A DNA stretch of 64,000 nt from CAIKMD01 sp035552195 (GTDB lineage Bacteria > Pseudomonadota > Alphaproteobacteria > ATCC43930 > CGMCC-115725). Positions 16,281 to 24,497 of the stretch are shown one piece after another. Numbering within the stretch: the stretch's first letter is position 1; each line of letters begins with the position of its first letter. The stretch spans positions 62,001 to 126,000 of the forward strand of contig DASZLU010000084.1 of the NCBI GenBank assembly GCA_035552195.1, read 5' to 3'. Both the position numbers and the translations under genes were made by a program. The notes beneath the pieces are model-generated. The model made no database searches. It was not told where the DNA came from and saw only the letters and a list, made by a program, of their open reading frames with translations.

Positions 16281-16996
16281 TCTTTCTGCGCTCGCTGATC
16301 TTCCAGATCCTATTCTATGCCTGGACGCTGCTCTGCGCTTTCCTCGGCGCGCCGTTCATGTTGACGCCGACGTTGTGGATGATGCGTTTCGGCACCGAAT
16401 GGTCGCGCGTCACGCTGTGGCTACTGCGCATCAGCGTCGGGCTGACGCATGAGGTTCGCGGCCGCGAAAATTTGCCCGCAGGCGCCGCGCTGATCGCGAT
16501 GAAGCATCAATCGGCTTGGGACACTTTCGCCGCGCCGATCCTCTTTCCGCTCGCCGCGATGGTGATCAAGGGCGAGCTCGGTTACGTGCCCTTCTATGGC
16601 TGGTACGCGCTCAAGGCCGGCATGATCCCGATCGACCGCAAGGGCGGCGCCAAGACGCTGAAAGCGATGGTCGATGCCTGCAAAGACCGGCTGGCGCACC
16701 GCCGCTCGATCATGATCTTTCCTGAAGGCACACGCAGCGCAGCGGGCGCCAAGGTGCGCTATCAGCCGGGCGTCGCGGCGCTTTATTCGGCGCTCGACGT
16801 GCCGCTGGTGCCGGTCGCGGTGAATTCAGGCCTGTTCTGGGGAAGACGGGCGTTCACGAAACGCCCGGGGAAGATCATCGTCGAAATCTTGCCGGCGATC
16901 GCACCAGGCGGCGATCGCCGCGCCGCGCTGGCCGAATTGCAAGAGCGGATCGAGCAAGCGACGGCGCGTCTCATCGCGGAAAGCCGCGAGGTTTAG
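16277..16996 (+). CDS. Lysophospholipid acyltransferase family protein (PlsC-like)
   Basis: A 239-residue membrane-associated acyltransferase. The catalytic H-x4-D motif is MKHQSAWDT, followed by the acyl-acceptor block FPEGTRS and the PVAVNSG region. This is the layout of 1-acyl-sn-glycerol-3-phosphate acyltransferase, which makes phosphatidic acid for phospholipids. An N-terminal hydrophobic segment (LIFQILFYAWTLLCAFLG) anchors it to the inner membrane. I chose TTG at 16277, which overlaps the ydcF stop (TTGA); no ATG exists nearby in frame. Acylation of another lysolipid cannot be excluded. Confidence 0.9.
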   Translation: MIFLRSLIFQILFYAWTLLCAFLGAPFMLTPTLWMMRFGTEWSRVTLWLLRISVGLTHEVRGRENLPAGAALIAMKHQSAWDTFAAPILFPLAAMVIKGELGYVPFYGWYALKAGMIPIDRKGGAKTLKAMVDACKDRLAHRRSIMIFPEGTRSAAGAKVRYQPGVAALYSALDVPLVPVAVNSGLFWGRRAFTKRPGKIIVEILPAIAPGGDRRAALAELQERIEQATARLIAESREV

Positions 16997-17187
16997 GCGG
17001 CGGCGGTTTGCGGTTGAATAAAGACGGGGCGGGCGCCTTGCCAAAGCTCGACACCGGCGAAATGACGGCGATCGGTGAGCAGCGCTTGCGCACGATCGAG
17101 GGCCTGCGCATCAGACAGGCTGGCGAATTCCTCGACGTCGGAGATGCGGCGATTGGCGTTGAGGAAGTAAGCGCGATACCAACTCAT
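16993..17187 (-). CDS. Small conserved-looking protein of unknown function (64 aa)
   Basis: A 64-residue soluble protein, MSWYRAYFLNANRRISDVEEF at its start, rich in aromatic and charged residues (WYRAYF, RAQALLTDRRHFAGVELWQ). The opening resembles small alphaproteobacterial proteins annotated as hypothetical. An AGGGAG ribosome site precedes the ATG at 17187. Its stop overlaps the end of the acyltransferase gene on the other strand by four bases. It lies 12 bases downstream of another tiny gene on the same strand, so the two likely form an operon. The function is unknown. Confidence 0.7.
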   Translation of the reverse strand: MSWYRAYFLNANRRISDVEEFASLSDAQALDRAQALLTDRRHFAGVELWQGARPVFIQPQTAAA

Positions 17188-17199
17188 GTGCAGGCTCCC

Positions 17200-17331
17200 T
17201 CAGCGCGGCCAATGGATGGAAGCGACAGCCGCAGCCGACGAATGGCTGCGCGCGTGGAACGCGGCGAGCGTGAAGGCCGTCATACCGAAATAGAGCGCGA
17301 CGAGAAGCGTCATGCCGACATTGGAAGTCAT
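17200..17331 (-). CDS. Tiny membrane protein (43 aa)
   Basis: A 43-codon frame from ATG (17329-17331) to TGA. The translation begins MTSNVGMTLLVALYFGMTAF and continues TLAAFHARSHSSAAAVASIHWPR, giving one membrane helix followed by a short, partly basic tail. A G-rich stretch (GGGGTGGGG) precedes the start, a weak ribosome site. It is 12 bases upstream of the 64-residue gene on the same strand. I cannot identify a family. The helix, the pairing and the tight spacing support it; the short length limits certainty. Confidence 0.55.
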   Translation of the reverse strand: MTSNVGMTLLVALYFGMTAFTLAAFHARSHSSAAAVASIHWPR

Positions 17332-17670
17332 TGCCCCACCCCTTTGTTTTCTCTCTGTCCCAAACCTATGGCGTGGCCAGTTTTTCTACAATTCGGAGTT
17401 CCCCGTAGGGGTTTCTACGTAAAACGGGGTGGGGACAAACCTGTGGAAAGTTGCCGCGCGCAAAGCGGGGATAAGAGGTAAGAGTTGCTATCAAACAAGG
17501 ACTTGGCCTCGGTTGGTATGGGGCTAAAACCGGGAAAACAAAGACAGAACATGTCCTTGAACGCGCGTTCGAAAACTGCTAAATACACTGTTGTATCAAT
17601 GATTTCGATGTAGTTGGCTGGCCGCGACCGAGCGCGGGGCGGCCTCTTTCTGTCGGAAGGCCCAGACGCC
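17332..17670. other. Intergenic region upstream of nrdJ
   Basis: About 340 bases without a gene. It holds a short palindrome at 17583-17596 (arms ATACA/TGTAT) and, at about 17395-17420, the pair CCCCGTAGGGGTTTCTACG, also partly self-complementary. The nrdJ promoter probably lies here, as does that of the tiny membrane gene on the other strand. I see no convincing cobalamin-riboswitch core. Confidence 0.5.
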
Positions 17671-19986
17671 ATGGCAAGCGTTGCTTCGATCTCGCAACAG
17701 ATTTGGGACATGAAATACCGGCTCAAAGGGCCGGACGGCGCTGCTGTGGACAAAACCATCGAGGACACGTGGTCGCGGATCGCCACGGCTTTGACTGTGC
17801 CGGAGCGCGATCCGGCCGGCTGGGCGCTGCATTTCGCGGAGGCGTTGGCCGATTTCAAATTCCTGCCCGCCGGCCGGATCGTCGCCGGGGCCGGGACCGG
17901 CCGCACGGTCACGCTCTTCAACTGCTTCGTTATGGGGACGATCCCGGACGACATGTCCGGCATCTTCTCCCATCTGCGCGAAGCCGCGCTGACCATGCAG
18001 CAGGGCGGCGGCATCGGCTACGATTTCTCGACCCTTCGCCCGAAAGGCGCGCCGGTCAAAGGGGTCGGCGCCGACGCCTCGGGCCCCTTGTCCTTCATGG
18101 ATGTGTGGGACGCGATGTGCCGCACCATCATGAGCGCCGGCTATCGCCGCGGCGCGATGATGGCGACGATGCGCTGCGACCACCCAGATATCGAGGCCTT
18201 CATCGAGGCCAAGCGCGAGCCGGGCAAGCTGCGCATGTTCAACCTCTCAGTCCTCATCACGGATGCTTTCATGACGGCGGTGAAAGAGGACGCCCCCTGG
18301 GAGCTGAGCTTTGCCGGCACGACCTACAAGGTGCTGCCTGCGCGCGAACTCTGGGATCAGATCATGCGCGCGACCTACGCCTATGCCGAACCGGGCGTGA
18401 TTTTCATCGACCGCATCAATCGCCGCAACAACCTCGCCTATTGCGAGACCATCGCCGCAACCAACCCCTGCGGCGAGCAGCCGCTGCCACCCTACGGGGC
18501 CTGTCTCTTGGGCTCGATCAACCTCGCCGCTTTGGTGCGCGATCCCTTCACCCCCGAGGCCCAACTCGATCTCGACGAGCTGAAGCGCGTCGTGCCGCTC
18601 GCGGTGCGCATGCTCGATAATGCCATTGATGCCTCGCGTTTCCCCTTGGACGCGCAAGCGCAAGAGGCGCAGACAAAGCGCCGCATCGGGCTTGGCGTCA
18701 CCGGCTTGGCCGATGCGCTGATCATGTGCGGCGTGCGCTATGGCTCGGCGCGCGCCGTCGAGTTGACCGAGCAATGGATGAAGGCGGTACAGCGCGACGC
18801 TTATTTTGCCTCGATCCTGCTCGCGGCCGAGAAGGGCCCCTTCCCGCTCTTCGACAAAGAGGCCTACCTCGCCGGCGAGACGATCCGCGAGCTCGACAAG
18901 GATCTGCGTCAGGCAATCGCCGAACACGGCATCCGCAACGCTTTGCTCACCTCGGTGGCACCGACCGGCACGATCTCGATCTTTGCCGACAATGTATCTT
19001 CGGGTCTCGAGCCGGTCTTTTCCTTCCGCTACACGCGCAACGTGCTGCTGCCCGACGGCACGCGCAAAGCGGAAGAAGTCTCGGATTATGCCTATCGCCT
19101 CTTTCACCGCATCAAAGGCGATGCCGCGAGCCTGCCAGACTATTTCGTCGATGCGCAGTCGCTGGCGCCGTCGGATCACGTCGTCATGCAGGCCGCGGTG
19201 CAGAAATACGTCGACAGCTCGATCTCCAAGACGATCAACGTGCCGGTGGATATCGCCTTCGAGCAGTTCAAGGACATCTACCTCCAGGCCTACGATCTCG
19301 GCTGCAAAGGCTGCACCACCTATCGTCCGAACGACGTGACCGGCGCAGTGATGGAAGTGAAACCTGCGAAAGCCGATTCCGAGCCGCAGCATGAGTTGCC
19401 CCTGCCGGCGCCGCGGGCAAAGCCCAAGGACGTCTTCGAGGCGGGCGGCATCGTCTATATGACGCAACCGCTCGACCGGCCCGAGGCGCTGCCCGGCAAC
19501 ACCTACAAGATCGCCTGGCCGCAGACCGAGCACGCGATGTACATCACGCTGAACGACATCGTGCAGGACGGGCGGCGCCGGCCCTTCGAGATCTTCATCA
19601 ACTCGAAGAACATGGAGCACTACGCCTGGACCGTCGCGCTGACCCGCATGATCAGCGCCGTGTTCCGCCGCGGCGGCGACGTCTCTTTCGTTGTCGAAGA
19701 GTTGAAAGCCGTGTTCGATCCGCGTGGCGGCGCCTGGATGGGCGGCCATTACGTGCCCTCGCTGCTCGCGGCGATCGGCGACGTGATCGAGCGCCACATG
19801 ACCGCGATCGGCTTCATCGCGCCGCGCGAAACGCAAAAGCAGATCGCGATGGAAAAGCAGGTCGTCAATCTCAGCGGCAACAACCCGCCGCGCCTGGCGC
19901 AATGCCCGAAATGCGGCCAGGCCGCGCTGATCCGCCTCGAGAACTGCGATCAGTGCACGAATTGCGACTATTCGAAATGCGGGTAA
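17671..19986 (+). CDS. nrdJ: Adenosylcobalamin-dependent (class II) ribonucleotide reductase
   Basis: A 771-residue class II ribonucleotide reductase, which makes deoxyribonucleotides using a B12-derived radical and needs no oxygen. Conserved parts are FLPAGRIVAGAGTGRT, the GGGIGYDFSTLRP block, the active-site loop TNPCGEQPLPPYGACLLGSINL (Asn, Cys and Glu at about 265-270), and the C-terminal zinc-like cysteine set CPKCGQ..CDQCTNCDYSKCG, which is thought to deliver electrons from thioredoxin. The start is the ATG at 17671, with GGAAGG nine bases upstream; the 19 upstream codons in frame are not conserved-looking. It stands alone. The regulator NrdR often controls such genes, but I cannot show a site with confidence. 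Confidence 0.95.
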   Translation: MASVASISQQIWDMKYRLKGPDGAAVDKTIEDTWSRIATALTVPERDPAGWALHFAEALADFKFLPAGRIVAGAGTGRTVTLFNCFVMGTIPDDMSGIFSHLREAALTMQQGGGIGYDFSTLRPKGAPVKGVGADASGPLSFMDVWDAMCRTIMSAGYRRGAMMATMRCDHPDIEAFIEAKREPGKLRMFNLSVLITDAFMTAVKEDAPWELSFAGTTYKVLPARELWDQIMRATYAYAEPGVIFIDRINRRNNLAYCETIAATNPCGEQPLPPYGACLLGSINLAALVRDPFTPEAQLDLDELKRVVPLAVRMLDNAIDASRFPLDAQAQEAQTKRRIGLGVTGLADALIMCGVRYGSARAVELTEQWMKAVQRDAYFASILLAAEKGPFPLFDKEAYLAGETIRELDKDLRQAIAEHGIRNALLTSVAPTGTISIFADNVSSGLEPVFSFRYTRNVLLPDGTRKAEEVSDYAYRLFHRIKGDAASLPDYFVDAQSLAPSDHVVMQAAVQKYVDSSISKTINVPVDIAFEQFKDIYLQAYDLGCKGCTTYRPNDVTGAVMEVKPAKADSEPQHELPLPAPRAKPKDVFEAGGIVYMTQPLDRPEALPGNTYKIAWPQTEHAMYITLNDIVQDGRRRPFEIFINSKNMEHYAWTVALTRMISAVFRRGGDVSFVVEELKAVFDPRGGAWMGGHYVPSLLAAIGDVIERHMTAIGFIAPRETQKQIAMEKQVVNLSGNNPPRLAQCPKCGQAALIRLENCDQCTNCDYSKCG

Positions 19987-20149
19987 GCGCGAGCGCCCAA
20001 GGGGGATCGTGCCCTCTTTATCGTTGAACCGAAAGAATACCGCGGATTCCGCCGCGATAAACAGCAACGACGGTTATTGGCTGCTCCTCGCATAAATTTA
20101 TTCGTCGCCCGCGGACTCGTCCCGTAAGTCCATAGGACGACCCGTTCAC

Positions 20150-20168
20150 GCGCTCCGCGCGGGAGCGC
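20150..20168. repeat. Perfect inverted repeat downstream of nrdJ
   Basis: Arms GCGCTCC and GGAGCGC around a five-base GCGCG loop, part of a 100-base stretch (20100-20205) ending in AGCAATGACGAG. Its tail resembles the GACG end of the window's repeat family, but the stem sequence is different. It lies between nrdJ and ohr, which converge, so it may end transcription. Confidence 0.55.
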
Positions 20169-20256
20169 CCGGGATAAGCCCAGCAATGACGAGTTTTGGT
20201 TTGTTGCAACGCCGTTTGGAGGCGCTGCAATCAAACAATCGATTGGCAGCGCGCGT

Positions 20257-20694
20257 CTATCCGCCGACCACCTCGAACTGCACATCGACATTGTTGCGCG
20301 TCGCGTGGCTATAGGGGCAAACCTTTTCGTGGGCCTCTTTCGCCAATGCGGCGAGTTCGGCTTGCGGCAGGCTCTTGTCCTCGACATGCAGCTTCACCGC
20401 GATGCCGAAACCGCCGCCCTCGCGCGGGCCGATCGAGACCGCGGCGGTGATCTTGGCTTTGGATGCGTCCTTCTTCTGCTGCTTGCCGACGAAATCGAGC
20501 GCGCCGCCGAAACAGGCAGCATATCCGGCGGCGAAGAGGTGTTCGGGGGTCGCCGTGCCGGACTTGCCCGGCCCGCCCATCGCCTTCGGCACGGAAAGAT
20601 CGACGCTGACCATACCGTCATCGCTTTGAGTGTGCCCGTTGCGGCCACCGGTGGCGGTTGCCGTCGCGGTGTAGAGCGGATTGATCTTGTCCAT
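20257..20694 (-). CDS. ohr: Organic hydroperoxide resistance protein (Ohr)
   Basis: A 145-residue OsmC/Ohr-fold peroxidase that reduces organic hydroperoxides with dithiol help from lipoylated proteins. The family beginning LYTATATATGGRNG is present. The two reactive cysteines lie in FAAGYAACFGGAL and in the C-terminal VCPYSHATRNNVDV, the block that separates Ohr from OsmC. The start at 20694 follows GGAGA; a further in-frame ATG five codons upstream is less likely. There is no OhrR-type regulator gene next to it in this window. Confidence 0.93.
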   Translation of the reverse strand: MDKINPLYTATATATGGRNGHTQSDDGMVSVDLSVPKAMGGPGKSGTATPEHLFAAGYAACFGGALDFVGKQQKKDASKAKITAAVSIGPREGGGFGIAVKLHVEDKSLPQAELAALAKEAHEKVCPYSHATRNNVDVQFEVVGG

Positions 20695-20813
20695 GGTGTC
20701 TCCGGTCATTGTGGCTATGTCGGCAAGCGGTGGCGGGGTATTGGCTTTTCATGATACGCGAAAGAACCGTCTCAACCCGTCGACCCCTGCTCAAAATCCT
20801 ATAAACTCCCGTC

Positions 20814-21842
20814 ATGCGCAATGCATCGGCCGTCCGCCGCATCGTTCTGTCAGTCAGCGGCACCGTTCTGGTCGCGTTGATCGTCTATGCCGCGTACTGG
20901 CATTACGTTGCCGGCGCGTTGCGCGAGCAATTGGTGCCTTGGGCGCAGGCGCGCGCGAGCGAAGGCTATGTGATCCACTGGGACGACGCCGCGGTCGGCG
21001 GCTTCCCGGGCTCGTTCCGCTTCGATTTCACCAATCTGAGCTTCGGAACGCTGCGACCGGTGCCGGTGGCGATGAACGCGCCGACGGTTTCGGCTTGGGC
21101 GATGCCGTGGAATCTGAGGCACTGGGAATTCACCACAGCGAGCGGAACGCGCATTGTCGATACGGGAGGCAATGCCGGCTTCGAGCTGCATCGCGTCGAC
21201 GGCGCCGTCGATGTTGAAGGGCGCGTCGTCGCCGCCATCGATGTCACCGCTGTCGGCCTCGCCGGATTCGGCCTCGCGCAGGGCACCGGGATCGGCAACG
21301 CCGAGGCGCATATCGAATTGCCGGCGCACCCGCCGCAAAGCCACGCCGATGTCGCGCTCGGCCTGTCGCTGCAATTGAGCGATGCGACCTTGCCGGCGAA
21401 TGTGCCCGGCTTCGGCAACACCCTCTCGGGCTTTTCCTTCGCAGGGCAGATGAAAGGGGCTTTGCCGCCCGGCCCGCTGGTCCCCGCGATGACACAATGG
21501 CGCAACGACGGCGGTACGATCGACTTGCAATCCTTGCGGCTACGCTGGGGCTCGCTGTTGGTCGATGCGTCGGGCACACTCGCCCTCGATAACACGCTGC
21601 AGCCCGAAGGAGCCTTCTCCGCCGTCATCACCGGTCAGGATGCGGCGGTCGATGTCGCGGTGAAGACCGGCGTGCTGAAGCCGAGCGACGCCGGCGCGGC
21701 AAAAGCAATTCTCGACCTGTTGGCACGGCCGAACGGCAATAACGACGACAAGGCTATCACCCTGCCGATGACGATCCAGAACCAGAAGCTTTATCTCGGC
21801 CCGGCGAAGCTCGCGAATATCCCCCCGATCCCGTGGGACTGA
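20814..21842 (+). CDS. DUF2125 family protein
   Basis: A 342-residue protein with an N-terminal membrane helix (IVLSVSGTVLVALIVYAAYWHYV) and a large, mostly beta-rich outer part typical of DUF2125: WAQARASEGYVIHWDDAAVGGFPGSFR, then paired strands and GLSLQLSDATLPAN..PGFGNTLSGFSFAGQMKG. It would be anchored in the inner membrane and face the periplasm, or sit in the outer leaflet side, as in AsmA-like proteins, to which DUF2125 is sometimes compared. Its role is unknown. It is followed four bases later by the LLM gene, so the two probably share a transcript. Confidence 0.85.
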   Translation: MRNASAVRRIVLSVSGTVLVALIVYAAYWHYVAGALREQLVPWAQARASEGYVIHWDDAAVGGFPGSFRFDFTNLSFGTLRPVPVAMNAPTVSAWAMPWNLRHWEFTTASGTRIVDTGGNAGFELHRVDGAVDVEGRVVAAIDVTAVGLAGFGLAQGTGIGNAEAHIELPAHPPQSHADVALGLSLQLSDATLPANVPGFGNTLSGFSFAGQMKGALPPGPLVPAMTQWRNDGGTIDLQSLRLRWGSLLVDASGTLALDNTLQPEGAFSAVITGQDAAVDVAVKTGVLKPSDAGAAKAILDLLARPNGNNDDKAITLPMTIQNQKLYLGPAKLANIPPIPWD

Positions 21843-21846
21843 CGCG

Positions 21847-22980
21847 ATGGCAATCCAGGAAAATAGCAGCGACGACAGGCGCATTGGCCTCGGCAGCTCG
21901 CATCGGCTGAAGATCGGTCTCTTCGGCGCGAATTGTTCGTCGGGCCGCGCCGTTACCAAGCTGCCCGAGCGCTGGACCGGAAGCTGGGCGGAGTGCAAGC
22001 GCCTGGCGCAGATGGCCGATGCGGCCGGCATCGAATTCATGCTGCCGATCGGACGCTGGAAAGGTTACGGCGGCGAGACCGATTATCAAGGCGCGACGCT
22101 CGAGACGATCACCTGGGCCGCGGGCCTCGTGGCCTCTACACAGAACCTTGTCGCCTTCGGCACGGTGCATGCGCCGCTGATTCATCCGGTCGTCGCCGCC
22201 AAAGCGATGGTGACGGCCGACCAGATCGGCGAGGGCCGCTTCGGTCTCAACCTCGTCTGCGGCTGGAACGAGGACGAGTTCTCGATGTTCGGCGTCACCC
22301 AGCGCGATCACGAAGCGCGCTACGAGTATGCCAAGGAATGGCTCGACGCCGTCAAGGCGATGTGGTCGCGCGAGGAGCCGTTCGATGTCGACGGCGCTTA
22401 TCTCAAACTGAAAGAAGTGCTCGCCAAGCCCAAGCCCTATGGCGGCACGCGGCCTTATGTGATGAATGCCGGCGCCTCGCCGACGGGCCAGGCTTTCGCG
22501 ATTGCCAATTGCGATGGGCTCTTCGTCTCGACGTCGCTGCAGGCGCTCGACACCGCCGAGCAAACGGTGCGCCGGGTGAAGGATGCCGCGCACGCACAAG
22601 GCCGCGAACTCGATGTCTTCACCGCCGGCGTCGTCACCTGCCGGCCGACGCGCAAGGACGCCGAGGATTACGATCATTACGCCACAGTGGAGAACGCCGA
22701 TCTCGGCGCCATCGACCACATCCTCGCGATGCGCGGCGTAACGCCCGATAAATACTCAGCTGAGGAATTTGCGGCCCTGCGCCGCAAGCAGGCTTACGGC
22801 ATGGGCGGCGTACGTCTCGTCGGAACGCCGGACGAGGTCGCGAAAGACATTGCCGCGCTGAGCCAAGCCGGGATCGCCGGCATCGCTTTGTCTTTCGTGC
22901 ACTATATCGACGAGCTGCCCTATTTCTGTGCTGAGGTCTTGCCGCGGCTGGCGCGGTTGGGGCTGCGCATCGCCGTTTAG
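21847..22980 (+). CDS. LLM-class flavin monooxygenase, RutA/SsuD/SfnG-like
   Basis: A 377-residue flavin-dependent monooxygenase. KIGLFGANCSSGRAVTKLPERW at the N-terminus, then FMLPIGRWKGYGGETDYQGATLETITWAAGLVA and the GRFGLNLVCGWNEDEFSMFGV segment, match the group that includes the pyrimidine oxygenase RutA, the alkanesulfonate oxygenase SsuD and the dimethyl-sulfone oxygenase SfnG. Such enzymes use FMNH2 from a separate reductase to cleave C-S or ring C-N bonds. No flavin reductase or sulfonate transporter lies beside it, so the substrate cannot be inferred. Its end overlaps by four bases that of the ABM gene on the other strand. Confidence 0.86.
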   Translation: MAIQENSSDDRRIGLGSSHRLKIGLFGANCSSGRAVTKLPERWTGSWAECKRLAQMADAAGIEFMLPIGRWKGYGGETDYQGATLETITWAAGLVASTQNLVAFGTVHAPLIHPVVAAKAMVTADQIGEGRFGLNLVCGWNEDEFSMFGVTQRDHEARYEYAKEWLDAVKAMWSREEPFDVDGAYLKLKEVLAKPKPYGGTRPYVMNAGASPTGQAFAIANCDGLFVSTSLQALDTAEQTVRRVKDAAHAQGRELDVFTAGVVTCRPTRKDAEDYDHYATVENADLGAIDHILAMRGVTPDKYSAEEFAALRRKQAYGMGGVRLVGTPDEVAKDIAALSQAGIAGIALSFVHYIDELPYFCAEVLPRLARLGLRIAV

Positions 22981-23309
22981 GGCATCTGCTGGGGCGCTTG
23001 CGCGCGCTCGAACATGCCGTATTGGCGTTCGACCTCGGCGACCGTGATGCGGTAATCCGCGAAGATCTGCCCACGGCCCGAGAGCTGCGCCAGATGATGG
23101 CGGTTGTGCTCGCGCCAGCGTTTCACCGAGTCCTCGTCGCGCCAATAGGACACCGACACCAGCCGGCCCGGCTTGGTCATGCTTTTGAAACGCTCGACCG
23201 AGATGAAGCCGTCGATCTGCTCGACCTCGGGCTTCAGTTGGCCGGCGAGATCGAGATAGTCCTGTTCGCGCCCCTGTTTGGGCTCAACCTCGAAAACGAC
23301 GACGAACAT
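22977..23309 (-). CDS. Antibiotic-biosynthesis-monooxygenase (ABM) domain protein
   Basis: A 110-residue dimeric alpha-beta barrel protein. FVVVFEVEPKQGREQDYLDLAGQL..EVEQIDGFISVERFKSM and the later SVSYWRDEDSVKRWREHNRHH are the standard ABM-domain units; the RWREHNRH segment is typical of the heme-degrading/quinol-monooxygenase side of the family. A strong GAGGAGG precedes the ATG at 23309. The long in-frame upstream extension lacks family similarity and is omitted. The role is unknown; a small-molecule oxidation or a binding role is possible. Confidence 0.83.
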   Translation of the reverse strand: MFVVVFEVEPKQGREQDYLDLAGQLKPEVEQIDGFISVERFKSMTKPGRLVSVSYWRDEDSVKRWREHNRHHLAQLSGRGQIFADYRITVAEVERQYGMFERAQAPQQMP

Positions 23310-23453
23310 CGAAACCTCCTCTCCAGCCACACAGTTCATTTTCGCCGGGGATTCTTTCCTCGGCAATGTCGGCCCGACGCCACAACTCCGCCGGAAAGTC
23401 GAGGCTTACTGGATAGGTTGAAGCTTCGTTCCGCCCGTGTCCGGAGCGCGCCC

Positions 23454-23582
23454 ATGTCCGACCGCCTTGCCGCGCTTTTGATCTTCGCCCTGATCGGCAG
23501 CGCGTGTTTCCTCGTCGCCGCCGCGCCGCATTTGACCGCCTATTCGAAACTCGTCAGCCTCGCGGCCAAACTTTTCACCTAA
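23454..23582 (+). CDS. Small membrane protein (42 aa)
   Basis: A 42-residue frame from ATG to TAA with GGAG nine bases upstream. It begins MSDRLAALLIFALIGSACF, giving one membrane helix, and ends AAAPHLTAYSKLVSLAAKLFT. It is only part of a longer open frame that starts in antisense of the ABM gene, so I take the helix plus the ribosome site as the evidence. No family is recognised. It points towards the minus-strand tyrA gene, whose stop is 31 bases away. Confidence 0.45.
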   Translation: MSDRLAALLIFALIGSACFLVAAAPHLTAYSKLVSLAAKLFT

Positions 23583-23612
23583 AAGGCCGCGTCGCGCTTT
23601 CGCGCGGTGAGC

Positions 23613-24497
23613 CTAAGCCTGCTTCGCTTCGACGATCGATCGGCGGATCGCGCGCGTCTTGGCAAAACGATCCTGCAGCTTGTCGCCCTCGCCCCAGCGG
23701 ATGGCGCGTTGCATCGCGGTCAGGTCTTCGTTCAAACGTTGCAGCACTTCGAGCACCGCCTCGCGATTGTTGAGGAAGATGTCGCGCCACATCACCGGAT
23801 CGGATGCCGCGATGCGCGTGAAGTCGCGGAAGCCGCTCGCCGAGAATTTGATCACCTCGGATTTCAGCGTCTCTTCAAGGTCGGTCGCGGTGCCGACGAT
23901 CGTGTAGGCGATGAGATGCGGCACATGCGAGGTAATGGCGAGGACTCGATCGTGATGCGCCGCGTCCATGGTGACGACCTGCATCTGGCCCGATTTCCAG
24001 ATGCGCGTGACCTTGTCGAGCGCCTCGGCATTGCCGAACGGAAGCGGCGTCAGGATACACCAGCGATCCCTGAACACTTCGGGAAAGCCCGATTCCGGTC
24101 CCGAGTTCTCGGTGCCGGCGACCGGGTGTCCGGGAACGACATGCACGCCTTCCGGCATCAGCGGCACGAAATCGCGGATCACCAACTCTTTCACCGAGCC
24201 GACATCGGTGATGATCGCACCCGGCTTCAGATGCGGCGCAATGGCCTTGCCGATATCGACATAGGTCGAGAGCGGCGTCGCGATGACGACGAGATCGGCA
24301 TCCTGCACGGCGACCGCGGGGTCGTCGGTCACTTCCTCGGCGATCTTCAGCCGCAGCACGGCATCGAGCGTCTCTTTGCGGCGCGCGCAGGCGACGATCG
24401 TGCCGGCAAGCTTCTCGCGCCGCATCAATCGCGCCAGCGATGAGCCGATATGACCGATGCCGATGAAAGCGACGCGCTCGAAGAACAAATTACTCAT
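23613..24497 (-). CDS. tyrA: Prephenate/arogenate dehydrogenase
   Basis: A 294-residue NAD(P)-dependent dehydrogenase that forms 4-hydroxyphenylpyruvate from prephenate or tyrosine from arogenate. The Rossmann motif is AFIGIGHIGSSLAR at the N-terminus. VVIATPLSTY, TDVGSVKELV, VPGHPVAGTENSGPESG and the SHVPHLIAYTIV region are hallmark TyrA segments; the GHPVAGTE histidine and the SHVPH histidine act in catalysis. It lacks a fused chorismate mutase or ACT domain. The start at 24497 overlaps the hisC stop (ATGA), and the longer frame upstream is not used. With hisC and the chorismate mutase it forms a tyrosine/phenylalanine unit. Confidence 0.93.
   Translation of the reverse strand: MSNLFFERVAFIGIGHIGSSLARLMRREKLAGTIVACARRKETLDAVLRLKIAEEVTDDPAVAVQDADLVVIATPLSTYVDIGKAIAPHLKPGAIITDVGSVKELVIRDFVPLMPEGVHVVPGHPVAGTENSGPESGFPEVFRDRWCILTPLPFGNAEALDKVTRIWKSGQMQVVTMDAAHHDRVLAITSHVPHLIAYTIVGTATDLEETLKSEVIKFSASGFRDFTRIAASDPVMWRDIFLNNREAVLEVLQRLNEDLTAMQRAIRWGEGDKLQDRFAKTRAIRRSIVEAKQA

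Noticed and set aside
17332..17670. Cobalamin riboswitch before nrdJ
   Set aside because: A B12-dependent enzyme makes it plausible, but no B12-box core could be found in the leader.
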